A stretch of DNA of 33,495 nucleotides from JAICSD01 sp035637115 (GCA_035637115.1 DASPXV010000228.1:1-33495); one strand, 5' to 3'. Shown: positions 1 to 8,104, counted from the first letter of the stretch. Notes: generated by a model not told the origin, from the letters alone. Program-made: numbers and translations.

Positions 1-39
1 CCAAATCCGCATCTCCCTTCATCAACTTCGTCAAACGCG

Positions 40-1215
40 GTGCGTCCCTCAAGTGGCACCGCATTACTTCTCGGCGCGATAACCATTGTCGGGGTCGTTT
101 TGCTTGTCCCGACAGCCGCGCAAGCGCAGTGGTGCCCCTCATGGCCTTGGACCTGCACCCCTAGAGACGTCGATACACCAGCGCCAGCTGGATATCTATC
201 GGCACCTACTCTTACCTGCAAAGATGGCGCGGGAACCGTCACATCTGACAAGAGCTTACCGGATGGCACGTACGTCAAAGGACTCGTACGCGCCGACGCG
301 TCTGGAACCGTCGCTGGGTATTGTGACTGGTACGCATTTGGGTCCTTCTATGCCAGTGAGCGGCGAGACATTAACATAGTCCGGATCGAGACCATCCCGC
401 CTCTGGACTATGGAACGTGGGATTCGCCAAATGACCCACCGTTGACGAGAATCACTGGCACTTATGGGATGATGAACAATGTCTCCGCCCAATCTATCGA
501 TAGCCGGATCTCTGGAACGACGAGTGGACCCGATTCTATCGCGGCAATATATTCGGGCGAGTACATCGTCGACTTTACTACTGTTGGAATGAGTACGGAG
601 TGTCACATAACACCGACAGACTCGAACACGACACGAAAGGTCATCATCGGGGTCGAGTGTTTGCCCGATTGGATTAAGGACGGGTCTGGACAACCTCTGC
701 TCCCAAAGTTTCCTATAGACGCGAATCCCATCAAACTCGTCTATTCTGCTCCCCTGGGAGACATCGTCGCCGCGGCGAAGGGTGGGTGGGAGGATGTCCT
801 CAGCCGGTGGGGTCTTAGCGGACTGAATTTTCAGCTCGTTCCAAATGGCTCTTGTTCGTTGTCGGACGACCATTGCATCATGATTGGCGACGGACTATTG
901 AGCTGCGACGCGGGGGCATGTGGCTGCAGCGTCTACGGAGGCATAACGAACGGCGTCTACGACAAACGCTCAATAATATCCATTAAGCCGAATATGAGCG
1001 ACGTCAACCACAAGGTGTGGGTCGTTGGCCATGAGCTCGGTCACTTGCTCGGCCTCAAGGATGCACCGGGCTGTACGGGGCAAACCTCTGTAATGAAGAC
1101 CTCAGCGTGCGACACCGCGCCGGGGACAGGCGAAGGCCGGGCGACCGATAACGACGGCCTGCCGGTAGTGAAAACTGTATACGGCAACGGCCCCACGAAG
1201 ACTTGTGGCTGGTAG
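40..1215 (+). CDS. Secreted metzincin-like zinc metalloprotease
   Basis: Predicted secreted protein of 391 residues. An N-terminal hydrophobic stretch (about residues 8-28, ending TAAQAQ) reads as a signal peptide. Near the C-terminus is HELGHLLGLKD (H331, E332, H335, D341), the extended zinc site of metzincins with Asp as third ligand, as in snapalysin-type enzymes. A Met in SVM (M352) could be the Met-turn. Many cysteines suggest disulfide bonds, which fits the DsbA-like gene two positions downstream. The start is GTG with no clear ribosome site, and the frame is open to base 1, so translation could begin upstream of the window. Base composition is more AT-rich than the chromosomal block, suggesting transfer. 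Substrate is unknown. The protease call is firm from the motif; the subfamily is not. Confidence 0.8.
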   Translation: MRPSSGTALLLGAITIVGVVLLVPTAAQAQWCPSWPWTCTPRDVDTPAPAGYLSAPTLTCKDGAGTVTSDKSLPDGTYVKGLVRADASGTVAGYCDWYAFGSFYASERRDINIVRIETIPPLDYGTWDSPNDPPLTRITGTYGMMNNVSAQSIDSRISGTTSGPDSIAAIYSGEYIVDFTTVGMSTECHITPTDSNTTRKVIIGVECLPDWIKDGSGQPLLPKFPIDANPIKLVYSAPLGDIVAAAKGGWEDVLSRWGLSGLNFQLVPNGSCSLSDDHCIMIGDGLLSCDAGACGCSVYGGITNGVYDKRSIISIKPNMSDVNHKVWVVGHELGHLLGLKDAPGCTGQTSVMKTSACDTAPGTGEGRATDNDGLPVVKTVYGNGPTKTCGW

Positions 1216-1240
1216 GCAAAACGGGCTGAGAGGTGCGATC

Positions 1241-1867
1241 ATGACTAGAGAACTTGTAGCTGCAGCCGGCATCATCGTTACAGTCTCTCTGCTCTACCCC
1301 GAAGCACAGGGGCTGGAGAGTTTGCGAGCAAGGGCTAAGGCCGAGGGCGGCACGGTCACTGTGAATATGTATGCCGACTATAGTGAGTATTCCGTCGCAC
1401 AACTCGTGAAGAGAGCGGACGTCATCGTTCACGGCAGAGTCGTTGGCGTTCGACCACATCTCACAGAGGACGAGTCAACAGTAGTCACTGACGTGAACAT
1501 CGACGCGATTCAGGTTCTGAAGCAAGTAACGCCTGTGAACTTGAGAGCTCGGCCCGGTGCCACTGTCCCGCTGATCGTCCGGCATGTGGGCGGAACAGTC
1601 GTGGATCAAGGTCTGAAGATGAGCACTCTCGTTGACGCGTTTCCGGCGAGCGAGGCGTTTGCTGTCGGAGAAGAAGTCGTGTTCTTTCTATTGCAGGACG
1701 CATCGAAGGGAGTGTTCGAACTAGTGGACGGACCGTTTGCGGCGTTCCGCGTCCGCCAAGGCAAGATTCACAGCCTCACCCAGGATGCTGCTCGTCGCGT
1801 TCCACACGATGGACCGCCTGTCGCCACGTTTGTGGCCAGCATCATCCAGCAGATTCGTGACCGGTGA
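1241..1867 (+). CDS. Secreted protein of unknown function, linked to metzincin gene
   Basis: 208 residues. ATG 1241 is preferred over an earlier in-frame GTG (1205) because GAGAGG lies just upstream and it gives a plausible signal peptide (hydrophobic residues about 5-18). The body contains ADVIVHGRVVGVRPH, a beta-rich segment, a central VGGTVVD, then FAVGEEVVFFLL. This layout (secreted domain with a GG turn and a GE-V-x-FL end) often accompanies matrixin-like proteases in bacteria, from memory of such families; no catalytic residues are evident. It starts 25 bp after the protease stop and ends 17 bp before the next ATG, so the three genes probably share a transcript. The role could be inhibitor, propeptide-like partner or substrate; I cannot tell which. 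Confidence 0.7.
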   Translation: MTRELVAAAGIIVTVSLLYPEAQGLESLRARAKAEGGTVTVNMYADYSEYSVAQLVKRADVIVHGRVVGVRPHLTEDESTVVTDVNIDAIQVLKQVTPVNLRARPGATVPLIVRHVGGTVVDQGLKMSTLVDAFPASEAFAVGEEVVFFLLQDASKGVFELVDGPFAAFRVRQGKIHSLTQDAARRVPHDGPPVATFVASIIQQIRDR

Positions 1868-1884
1868 GGGAAGGAGACTGGACC

Positions 1885-2661
1885 ATGGGTTTGCGCATGA
1901 CTACAGCTGTGCTGACAATGGTGTGCCTGATGGGCGCAGAAACACCAGCCGGTTCCGGCGCTTTGTCGCTGACGGTATCCGAGCAGACGCAAGTGACCGC
2001 GGACGATCGTCAAAAGCAGATGCTCGAGGAACTCCGGGCAATACGTAGTATTCTGCAGCAGATTTCGGAGACGAGGCCACCAGGCGAGTCAAAGCCGACG
2101 CCTTCCGTAAGACGCGTTGGGCTGACGGGTTATTCGTTGGGCAGCGTGACCGCACCTCTTACGCTCGTGGAGTTCTCGGATCTTCAGTGTCCGTTCTGTA
2201 AAGAGTTTACGTCAGAGACATTCGGAAAGATTAAGACGAACTGGATCGAGACAGGTAAGCTTCGCTATATCGTTCGTGATTTACCTCTGGAGATCCATCC
2301 GATGGCGATCAGCGCGGCGAAAGCCGCCCGGTGTGCCGCGGATCAAGATCGGTTTTGGGATATGCGGCAGGCCCTCTTGGCCAATGGCGCCCAGCTTTCA
2401 AAGCAGCACATTCTCGACGCAGCCTTGAAGCTGGGGTTGAACGAGAAGAGCTTTGCCGAATGCGCCCAAAGCACGGCGAAGGACGCCGCTATCCAAGCGG
2501 ATATCGCAGAGGGCGCACGCTTGGGCTTTCGTGGCACTCCCACGTTTGTTCTAGGGCGGCAGCAGGATGAGGAAAGTGTGGAAGGAATGGTGATCGTTGG
2601 CGCTCAGCCGTACGCCGTGTTTGAGGCAGCCCTGCGCCGTCTTTTTGAGCAGCCGCGGTAG
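1885..2661 (+). CDS. DsbA-family thiol oxidoreductase (Thioredoxin_4 type)
   Basis: 258 residues. ATG 1885 is preceded by AAGGAG (1871-1876). The protein has a signal-like N-terminus, a charged, probably coiled-coil linker (about residues 35-65), then a thioredoxin-fold domain with the active-site pair CPFC (C102-C105) inside EFSDLQCPFC. A cis-proline loop is present as GTPTF (P219), with a helical insertion between. The arrangement matches BdbD/DsbA-like envelope proteins that form or isomerise disulfides in exported proteins. Its position behind the cysteine-rich metzincin suggests it helps fold that protein; this is inference. It is the last gene before the IS3 element, whose left end is 15 bp after the stop. 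Confidence 0.88.
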   Translation: MGLRMTTAVLTMVCLMGAETPAGSGALSLTVSEQTQVTADDRQKQMLEELRAIRSILQQISETRPPGESKPTPSVRRVGLTGYSLGSVTAPLTLVEFSDLQCPFCKEFTSETFGKIKTNWIETGKLRYIVRDLPLEIHPMAISAAKAARCAADQDRFWDMRQALLANGAQLSKQHILDAALKLGLNEKSFAECAQSTAKDAAIQADIAEGARLGFRGTPTFVLGRQQDEESVEGMVIVGAQPYAVFEAALRRLFEQPR

Positions 2662-2755
2662 GCCTAACAGCAAGATGAGCGGCCCCCGGTTTCTTAGTTC
2701 AAAGTGAAGGCGAGTTTTGCGGCACAATCGGGCCAATCGGCCAGGAGGGTGTGCC

Positions 2756-3022
2756 GTGAAGAAGAAGCGCTTTTCCGTCGAGCAGATCACGTCGGTGCTG
2801 CAACAGGCTGACGGCGGGGTGCCGGTCGGCGACGTGTGTCGGCAGGTGGGTATTTCCGAGCAGACGTTCTATCGCTGGAAGAAGGTCTACGGCAGCATGC
2901 TGCCGGGCGAGGCGCGCGAGCTGAAACAGCTGCGTGACGAAAACACCAAGTTGAAGCGGCTGGTCGCGGACCTGTCGCTCGACAAGGTCATGCTCCAGGA
3001 CGTCATTCAAAAAAAGTTCTAA
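2756..3022 (+). CDS. IS3-family transposase OrfA
   Basis: 88 residues from GTG 2756, preceded by AGGAGG (2743-2748). Residues about 5-40 form the IS3/IS911 helix-turn-helix (QITSVLQQ ... VCRQVGISEQTFYRWKK). The second half is a heptad-rich helix (LKQLRDENTKLKRL) used for multimerisation. It ends VIQKKF at TAA, straight after the A7 run where ribosomes can slip to the orfB frame. OrfA normally binds the terminal inverted repeats and regulates transposition. The gene looks intact, but its orfB partner is broken, so this copy should not transpose by itself. Confidence 0.88.
   Translation: MKKKRFSVEQITSVLQQADGGVPVGDVCRQVGISEQTFYRWKKVYGSMLPGEARELKQLRDENTKLKRLVADLSLDKVMLQDVIQKKF
3009..3015 (+). 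promoter_or_regulatory. Programmed -1 frameshift slippery run of IS3 orfA-orfB
   Basis: Seven A residues followed by GTTCTAA. In the zero frame orfA stops 7 bases later; one base back, reading continues as VLKPVKQREVV into the OrfB sequence. This is the usual IS3-family way of making the OrfAB transposase. The second element copy keeps the same run at 3964-3970. Confidence 0.8.
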
Positions 3023-3042
3023 AGCCCGTCAAGCAGCGCGAA

Positions 3043-3868
3043 GTGGTGCACTACTTGATGGGCCGCTACGAGGTGAGCGAGCGGCGCGCGGTCCACGCCG
3101 CACGCTTTTGCCTGTCCAGCATCCGCTATCAGAGTTGCCGCGATCCGTTGACGACATTGCGGCAGCGGATGCGTGAGCTGGCGCAGACACGCGTTGCGGT
3201 TCGGCTACCGCCGGCTGCTCGTCCTGCTGCGGCGCGAAGGCTGGACGCTCGGCAAGAAGCGCTGCTATCGCCTATATATCGAGGAGGGCTTGGCGCTGCG
3301 ACGGAAGCGGCCGTGGCGCCACGTGACGGCAGTCCATCGCGAGCAGCGACGACCGGCGACCGCCCGCAATGACATCTGGAGTATGGACTTTGTCGCGGAT
3401 CAATTGGCGGATGGGCGGCGCTTCCGCGCGTTGACGGTCGTGGACTTGTTCACGCGCGAGTGCCTGGCGATCGACACCGGGCACGGTCTCACAGGTCGTG
3501 ACGTCGTGGCGTCGCTCGAGCGGCTCCGCTTCGAGCGGGGCCTGCCGCAGCGGATCTATTCCAACAATGGCACCGAGTTCGTCAGCGCGGCGATGGATCT
3601 ATGGGCGTACACCAACGGGGTCATTCTTGACTTCAGCCGTCGGGGCAAGCCGACGGACAATGCGACGATCGAATCATTCAATGGACGGTTCCGGGAAGAG
3701 TGCTTGAACGTCCACTGGTTCGCATCGATGGACGACGCGCAGCAAAAGATCGACGCGTTTCGGTGGGACTACAATGAGCATCATCCTCACCGATCTCTCA
3801 AGGGTCTCAGCCCTCGGGAATTCGCAGAAAGGATGCTCCAAACCGCCGCAGACTCACCTTCCGAGTGA
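3043..3868 (+). pseudogene. IS3-family transposase OrfB, frameshifted
   Basis: The DDE transposase domain is in two frames. The first covers KPVKQREVVHYLMGRYEVSE to LAQTRV; a one-base insertion near 3194 (GCGTTGCGG here, GCGTGCGG in the neighbouring copy) then moves the rest to another frame. The remainder is a normal rve domain with the first catalytic Asp in WSMDF and the Glu in ATIESFNGRFREE. The second catalytic Asp is Asn (YSNNGTEF; the neighbouring copy has YCDNGTEF). Both lesions make it inactive. The C-terminal portion (HHPHRSLKGLSP) matches the family end, so the gene is complete in length. Confidence 0.85.
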
Positions 3869-3890
3869 ACCGAAAAAGGGAGCCCCCTCA

Positions 3891-4606
3891 GATGAGAACA
3901 CCAAGTTGAAGCGGCTGGTGGCGGACCTGTCGCTCGACAAAGTCATGCTCCAGGACGTCATTCAAAAAAAGTTCTAAAGCCCGTCAAGCAACGCGAAGTG
4001 GTGCACTACTTGATCGGCCGTTACGAGGTCAGCGAGCGGCGGGCGGTCCGCGCCGCACGCTTTTGCTTGTCCAGCATCCGGTATGAGAGCTGCCGCGATC
4101 CGTTGACGACGTTGCGGCAACGGATGCGTGAGCTGGCGCAGACACGCGTGCGGTTCGGCTACCGCCGGCTGCTCGTCCTGCTGCGGCGCGAAGGCTGGAC
4201 GCTGGGCAAGAAGCGCTGCTATCGCCTCTATGTCGAGGAGGGGTTGGCGCTGCGACGGAAGCGGCCGTGGCGCCACGCGACCGCGATGCATCGCGAGCAA
4301 CGACGAACGGCTACCGCGCGCGATGACATCTGGAGCATGGACTTTGTCGCGGATCAATTGTCGGATGGGCGACGATTCCGCGGCTTGACCGTCGTCGATC
4401 TGTTTACCCGCGAGTGCTGGCCATCGACATCGGGCACGGCCTCACCGGTCGAGATGTGGTGGCCACGCTCGAGCGCCTGCGCTTTGAACGCGGCCTGCCG
4501 AAGCGCATCTATTGCGACAACGGTACTGAGTTCGTCAGCGCGGCGATGGATCTCTGGGCGTACACGAACGGCGTCATTCTGGATTTCAGCCGACGAGGCA
4601 AACCGA
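3891..4606 (+). mobile_element. Second IS3 copy, both ends deleted
   Basis: Closely related to the element at 2676-3890 but starting in mid-orfA (GATGAGAACACCAAG, equivalent to 2937) directly after that element's right terminus. It keeps the A7 slip site (3964-3970) and most of orfB. The match ends about 4606 within GKP, before the catalytic Glu region, and unrelated sequence follows. The left half and both inverted repeats are gone. The simplest history is insertion of one copy into another, or adjacent deletion by a resident copy, followed by loss of the flank. Silent differences between the copies are many, so they are not a recent duplication. Confidence 0.85.
3998..4606 (+). pseudogene. 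IS3-family OrfB fragment of second copy
   Basis: This copy has the correct reading through LAQTRVRFGYRRLL, where the first copy is frameshifted, and an intact second catalytic Asp (YCDNGTEF, codon 4516-4518). It carries its own one-base deletion near 4418 (GAGTGCTGG here, GAGTGCCTGG in the first copy) and is truncated before the catalytic Glu. The two copies therefore carry complementary lesions, and neither encodes a working transposase. Confidence 0.82.
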
Positions 4607-5024
4607 TCGCAATCGCAGCCAAGGGGTCAGGATTTGACGGGTTGATTTACCCTTCCTACTTCAGCTTGGTACGGACAGGTGCCAGGCCATTCGATACTGC
4701 ATATGGACTGTCAGTCAGGCGCTTTCCGTCGTACCGCGAGCATGCGCGGGCGCTTTCAATTCCAAACGTGGCACTGTTCGGGAACCGATCCGAGAGGGAC
4801 ACGTGCGTGTTGACGGTGTAAACCGGGTGCTTCTGCGAAGGGTCGGGTACGACGTTCATTTTGGTCCAGTCGGGCTCTGAATTCCTACGCCCCCAGGTGC
4901 ACCCGGCAAACCGTACGCACGAAACCGCCGCTGCGGAGGCGCATCTGTTGAATGACCGCTGCCCGGCATGGTGGGTCGGCGGAATTCAGGGGAGCAACGC
5001 GGCCGGCGTAAACTGTTCGGCAGC
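4607..5024 (+). other. Gene-free stretch between IS remnant and FRG gene
   Basis: 418 bp with no convincing reading frame on either strand. The short frames here lack ribosome sites and family-like sequence. It begins with the breakpoint of the IS remnant (GCAAACCGATCGC) and probably includes the promoter of the FRG gene, though I see no clear -35/-10 pair. No tRNA or strong hairpin was noticed. Confidence 0.5.
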
Positions 5025-5870
5025 ATGGTGATCGAAGGCAAAGCTGGGTCGATCGGCGAATTGATTGCCGAGGCCAAACGGATACGACGGGCCTTCAAGG
5101 CGGACGACGCCGATCGCGAAGAGATCTGGTATCGCGGGCAGAACAAGGCTTCGTACGCGCTGATACCCACGCTCTATAGAGCCGAGAATCAGCCTTTTCA
5201 CTACGACGAAGAAGCGCTTATGGATAGATTTGAGGCGTTGGCGGCTCCGTTGGTGGCACATCGTCCGGCGACCCCGCTCGAGTGGTACTTTCTTGCGCGA
5301 CATCATGGGTTGCCGTCGCGGCTTCTAGATTGGTCTGAAAGCCTGCTCGCGGCCGCGTATTTCGCTGTCGAAAATGATCTACCTCCAAATCGTCTCCAAC
5401 TCGACGAATGGTGTCGCGAAGACCGCCGCCCAGCATCACGGGCAGAAGATGATTGGCCGGCAGTCTGGGTCTTGGACGGCGGAACGCTCAATTTACACTC
5501 ACTCGGCGCAGATGCGGTCGTTATACCTGGCGGTCCAGTATCGACGCGGTACCTTCCACAGAATCTATCGTCAAAGTCTGAGGGTCTTTCAGTGGCGAAC
5601 CCGATCGCCCTTTATCCCCCTCGGACCAACGCCCGGATCGCGGCGCAGCACGGAACATTCACGCTCCATGGCTGCGAACAGGTGCCGATCGACCTCTTGG
5701 CAAGAGACTCCGAGCAGATTCGCCTCGGCCGCATCATCATCGATCTCGGAATGGTTCCAAAGATGTGCGAAGATCTCCGCGTGATGGCGATGCACCGCCT
5801 GAGTGTTTTTCAGGATTTGGATTCCGTGGCGCGTCACGTGTGTTGGATCATGCAGTCCGCGAAACCATAG
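5025..5870 (+). CDS. FRG-domain protein
   Basis: 281 residues from ATG 5025; an upstream in-frame GTG (4968) adds a stretch without family character. Residues about 8-110 carry the FRG signature: WYRGQ near residue 35, SYALIPTLYR after it, then FLARHHGLPSRLLDW (H93-H94) followed by SLLAAAYFAV. FRG domains, named for a conserved F/Y-R-G motif, occur in stand-alone bacterial proteins often found on mobile islands and suspected of roles in conflict or defence; their biochemistry is not settled to my knowledge. No membrane segment or signal peptide is seen. The gene ends 9 bp before a glycine-rich microprotein gene with its own ribosome site, so the two are probably co-transcribed. Confidence 0.85.
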   Translation: MVIEGKAGSIGELIAEAKRIRRAFKADDADREEIWYRGQNKASYALIPTLYRAENQPFHYDEEALMDRFEALAAPLVAHRPATPLEWYFLARHHGLPSRLLDWSESLLAAAYFAVENDLPPNRLQLDEWCREDRRPASRAEDDWPAVWVLDGGTLNLHSLGADAVVIPGGPVSTRYLPQNLSSKSEGLSVANPIALYPPRTNARIAAQHGTFTLHGCEQVPIDLLARDSEQIRLGRIIIDLGMVPKMCEDLRVMAMHRLSVFQDLDSVARHVCWIMQSAKP

Positions 5871-5879
5871 GGGGAACTC

Positions 5880-6017
5880 ATGGCAAAGGATTCAGGGACG
5901 CGCAGTGGAGGCGGAAAGACGTCGATTCGCACCGGTGGCGGCGGCGGAAAACAATCGACACGCGATGGAGGAACGAAAGGCGGCGGCGGCAAGACTTCCG
6001 TCAAGAGCGGGAACTAG
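5880..6017 (+). CDS. Glycine/lysine-rich 45-residue microprotein
   Basis: ATG 5880 is preceded by AGGGGGA (5869-5875), a good ribosome site, 9 bp after the FRG stop. The product is very basic, about 40 percent glycine, with almost no hydrophobic residues. It is built from three loose repeats: SGGGKTSIRTG, GGGKQSTRDG and GGGGKTSVKSG. The spaced GGGK-[TQ]-S units resemble a nucleotide-binding P-loop only superficially; nothing else of such a fold is present. It is probably disordered and might bind nucleic acid or the FRG protein. I do not recognise a family. Its position and ribosome site support a real gene, though low complexity means chance cannot be excluded. Confidence 0.55.
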   Translation: MAKDSGTRSGGGKTSIRTGGGGGKQSTRDGGTKGGGGKTSVKSGN

Positions 6018-6385
6018 CGCTGCGAGTGCGAATAGCCGGCGACTGCGCCAGAATCGTCCCGGTGACCCCCGGCCGGCGGCCGGCGGTTCGTGGAAACGCG
6101 TGCTGACGTGACAGCTCGGGGAAGACCGCAAGAACACGTCCCCGAGACGGCTCGGGAATTTAGGCGAGGTCGAGTCGTACCGTGGCTGCCTGTGTGTCGC
6201 CTTTGAAGCCAGGCGACGGCGAGCTCTATCAGTTCGGGGGTGACGACTACCTCACTTCGGGAGTTCTTTCTGACCTCTTCGAGGAGCGTTGTTACGGCAC
6301 GCATTGGGTTGATTGGTTATCGACCCTTCCCCCCTACCACGGCGTGTAATACGTGCAAGACACGTCCTGTTGATAACTTGGCGGA
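6018..6385. other. Intergenic stretch between microprotein and membrane-protein genes
   Basis: 368 bp between a plus-strand and a minus-strand gene end. The only coding-like signal is the short, apparently frameshifted minus-strand reading at 6160-6304, annotated separately. Elsewhere I see no RNA gene or terminator with a U-tract. Confidence 0.45.
6160..6304 (-). pseudogene. Small island protein fragment, apparent 1-base frameshift
   Basis: From ATG 6304 the translation MRAVTTLLEEVRKNSRSEV continues VVTPELIELAVAWLQ, resembling short helical proteins common on phages and islands (TPEL-I-ELA-AWL). After TGGCTT the frame degenerates, but one base over it reads KGDTQAATVRLDLA and stops at TAA (6160-6162). 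Removing one T would give a 47-residue protein with WLKGDTQAATV. I infer a small decayed gene; the family resemblance is from memory and weak. Confidence 0.35.
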
Positions 6386-7144
6386 TTACTTGCTGAATCC
6401 CACGATCTTCGTCTGCTTGCCAGGAGCATCGAGCGTCTCGAACAAACGCTCCGCATAGAGATTTGCGCCATGGCGAACCGATGATTCATTCGTCCACAAA
6501 AGCCACACGAGAAGCATGATGACGTTCACTGCCTCCATGCCGAGTGAAACAACGGGGACCGGCTCGTGGCTGGAGAACTTCATGAAGAGCTGCAGGCCGA
6601 GGGCCACGGTCGTGATCAGGGACACGGCGATGCCGATCGGGCGGAGGCCGTACATGTTTCTCCGGAAGCCGTAGTTGCAGTTCTCTTCGAACACGAGGGG
6701 GAACTTGTCGGTCTGCTCACGGTAACGGCTGATGGTGAGCTGCGTGAGCGTCTTGAATCTCTTCTGAGCACCTTCACGGTCTCGCGCTTCTTCTTCAACA
6801 GTCGGGACCGGGACGTCTTTGAAGAACATCCGGAGTGCGGCATGCCGACGCGCGCGGAGGGCCGGATCCATGTCGCTCGAATGACACAAGAGAACTTCAG
6901 TCGGCCGGCCACCCCACTTCGCGTACAGGCGGTCTTCTGCCGCCTTCCCCAAATCCCGGGCGATGAACGCGAGGACGATGGTGCCTCCGAAACCGACGAT
7001 GATGCCGCCAAGGGCGTTCCAGTCGAGGATGTTTCCAGGGTTCCAGGCGTAGCACGTCACGGCCAGTGGCAGCACGGCGAGGAGGCCGGGGAGGAGCCTG
7101 GCGCGCATGGTGTAGGCGTCCAAGTAGTTGGAGACGTCCACCAT
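6386..7144 (-). CDS. Four-helix inner-membrane protein, partner of MBL-fold gene
   Basis: 252 residues. Two N-terminal transmembrane helices (about 15-32 and 44-66) are followed by a charged cytoplasmic-type region of about 100 residues (RARRHAALRMFF ... ISRYREQTDKFPLVFEENCNYGFRRNMYGLRPIG) and two more helices (about 173-190 and 203-220). A C-terminal tail follows. No enzyme motif is visible and I do not recognise a named family. The ATG (7144) directly follows the TAA of the metallo-beta-lactamase-fold gene, so the two are translationally coupled and probably form one functional unit. Such membrane-plus-soluble pairs on islands are often defence modules; that is inference. Confidence 0.75.
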   Translation of the reverse strand: MVDVSNYLDAYTMRARLLPGLLAVLPLAVTCYAWNPGNILDWNALGGIIVGFGGTIVLAFIARDLGKAAEDRLYAKWGGRPTEVLLCHSSDMDPALRARRHAALRMFFKDVPVPTVEEEARDREGAQKRFKTLTQLTISRYREQTDKFPLVFEENCNYGFRRNMYGLRPIGIAVSLITTVALGLQLFMKFSSHEPVPVVSLGMEAVNVIMLLVWLLWTNESSVRHGANLYAERLFETLDAPGKQTKIVGFSK

Positions 7145-8104
7145 TTACTCTTCCACTTCGGTATAGATCGGGAGGACTGGCGCGTCTCCCCAACCGCGTG
7201 CCGGTGAATCGGTGAAGTGGTAGATCGGGTATCCGTTCGTCCCGTACGGGTAGGCGCCGCGGCGCCGGAAGGCGTTCGTGACCTTCTTGTTCGGGTGCTT
7301 CGGTGCCTCCTTCGCAGCCGACACGAACGCAGTCTTGGTCTTCGCGTCCACCTTGAGCTTGGGCCCGAGCATGCGATCCAAGAGGGTCGGGCCGACGTTG
7401 TGCTCGCTCCCGTGGTGCGGGATCTGCACGAAGTTGAAGTTCGAAAGCGGAAAGCCCTTGGCAGTCAGGTAGTCGAGGGCCTGGTTCAGCGCCGGCTCTC
7501 CGGCGTCGGCCGTGAGGAACCACCACTTCCCCTCCGCCGCCTTCACGGCGAGGATGGTGCTGCTGTTGTTCTCCGCCGCCGTCTCGCAGCTGTCGCTCAG
7601 AGTCTCGATGTCCCAGCTCTCCGCGACGCTTTTCACAGCTTCCACCATTTTCTGGATAAAGCCACCAGCGGTCGACAGCTGCCTCGCGGCAGGGACGCAG
7701 CGGAAGTCGGGCAGCAGGCTCTCGTAGTAGGCGAGCGTGGGACCAATCACCACGACAGGGCCCAAACCAAGTCCGGTGAAGGGTTCGGTGATCGGGATGC
7801 CGCGCTTTTTCGCGACCGTCTCGAGATCCTTCGCCGCGTCGAGCGACTTCACCATCTTGTCCCGGATGCTGAAGTCGGTGACCCGGCCGTCCTTGAACAA
7901 CTTCGCGATGTCCTGGGTGTGGTTCCACGGCAGATGCATCCAGAGGGCGCCGACCTTGAGGCTGTCGACGACGTTCGCCGGTGCGCTGAAAAGCGCCAGG
8001 CATCTGCGGGGGCCCAGAGTGCTCTGCGATGAGACGGGAAAGCCGCTGACGCGGAAAATGATCCAAGTCTTGATGCGGCGTTCCGCCAGACGGGCAAACG
8101 TCAA
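7145..8104 (-). pseudogene. Metallo-beta-lactamase-fold hydrolase, 5'-truncated
   Basis: The reading frame has 319 codons, but only about the last 279 (from ANVVDSLKVGALWMHLPW) look like an MBL protein of the ComEC/Rec2-like type. It has FLTADAGEPAL, the IPHHGSEHNVG motif, and KHPNKKV near the C-terminus. The N-terminal HxHxDH metal-binding motif, which should lie just before this segment, is missing. The first 40 or so codons are antisense to a tyrosine-integrase fragment (7980-8129), so the reading frame is chimeric and the ATG at 8104 is probably accidental. It is therefore expected to be catalytically dead. The downstream membrane-protein gene remains intact and coupled. Confidence 0.75.

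Larger units (their letters stand above)
2676..3890 (+). mobile_element. IS3-family insertion sequence (IS407-like), full length but inactivated
   Basis: A 1215-bp element. The left end begins TGAGCGGCCCCCGG and the right end, read inward, begins TGAGGGGGCTCCC, giving imperfect terminal inverted repeats starting TGAG. It has the IS3 layout: orfA (helix-turn-helix plus leucine-zipper), an A7 slippery run at 3009-3015, then orfB (DDE integrase domain) in the -1 frame. OrfB is disabled by an extra T near 3194 and by an Asp-to-Asn change at the second catalytic position (codon 3563-3565). No flanking target duplication is visible (AAGA on the left, GATG on the right), because the right flank is the interior of a second copy. 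Confidence 0.85.

Noticed and set aside
2672..3894. Target-site duplication around the first IS3 copy
   Set aside because: Flanks AAGA and GATG do not match; the right flank is the second copy's interior.
4414..4821. Open frame joining IS remnant to unrelated sequence
   Set aside because: Only the first part is transposase; the rest is read-through past the breakpoint.
5880..6017. GGGKTS units of the microprotein as a P-loop ATPase
   Set aside because: Too short and no surrounding beta-strand, Walker B or other fold elements.
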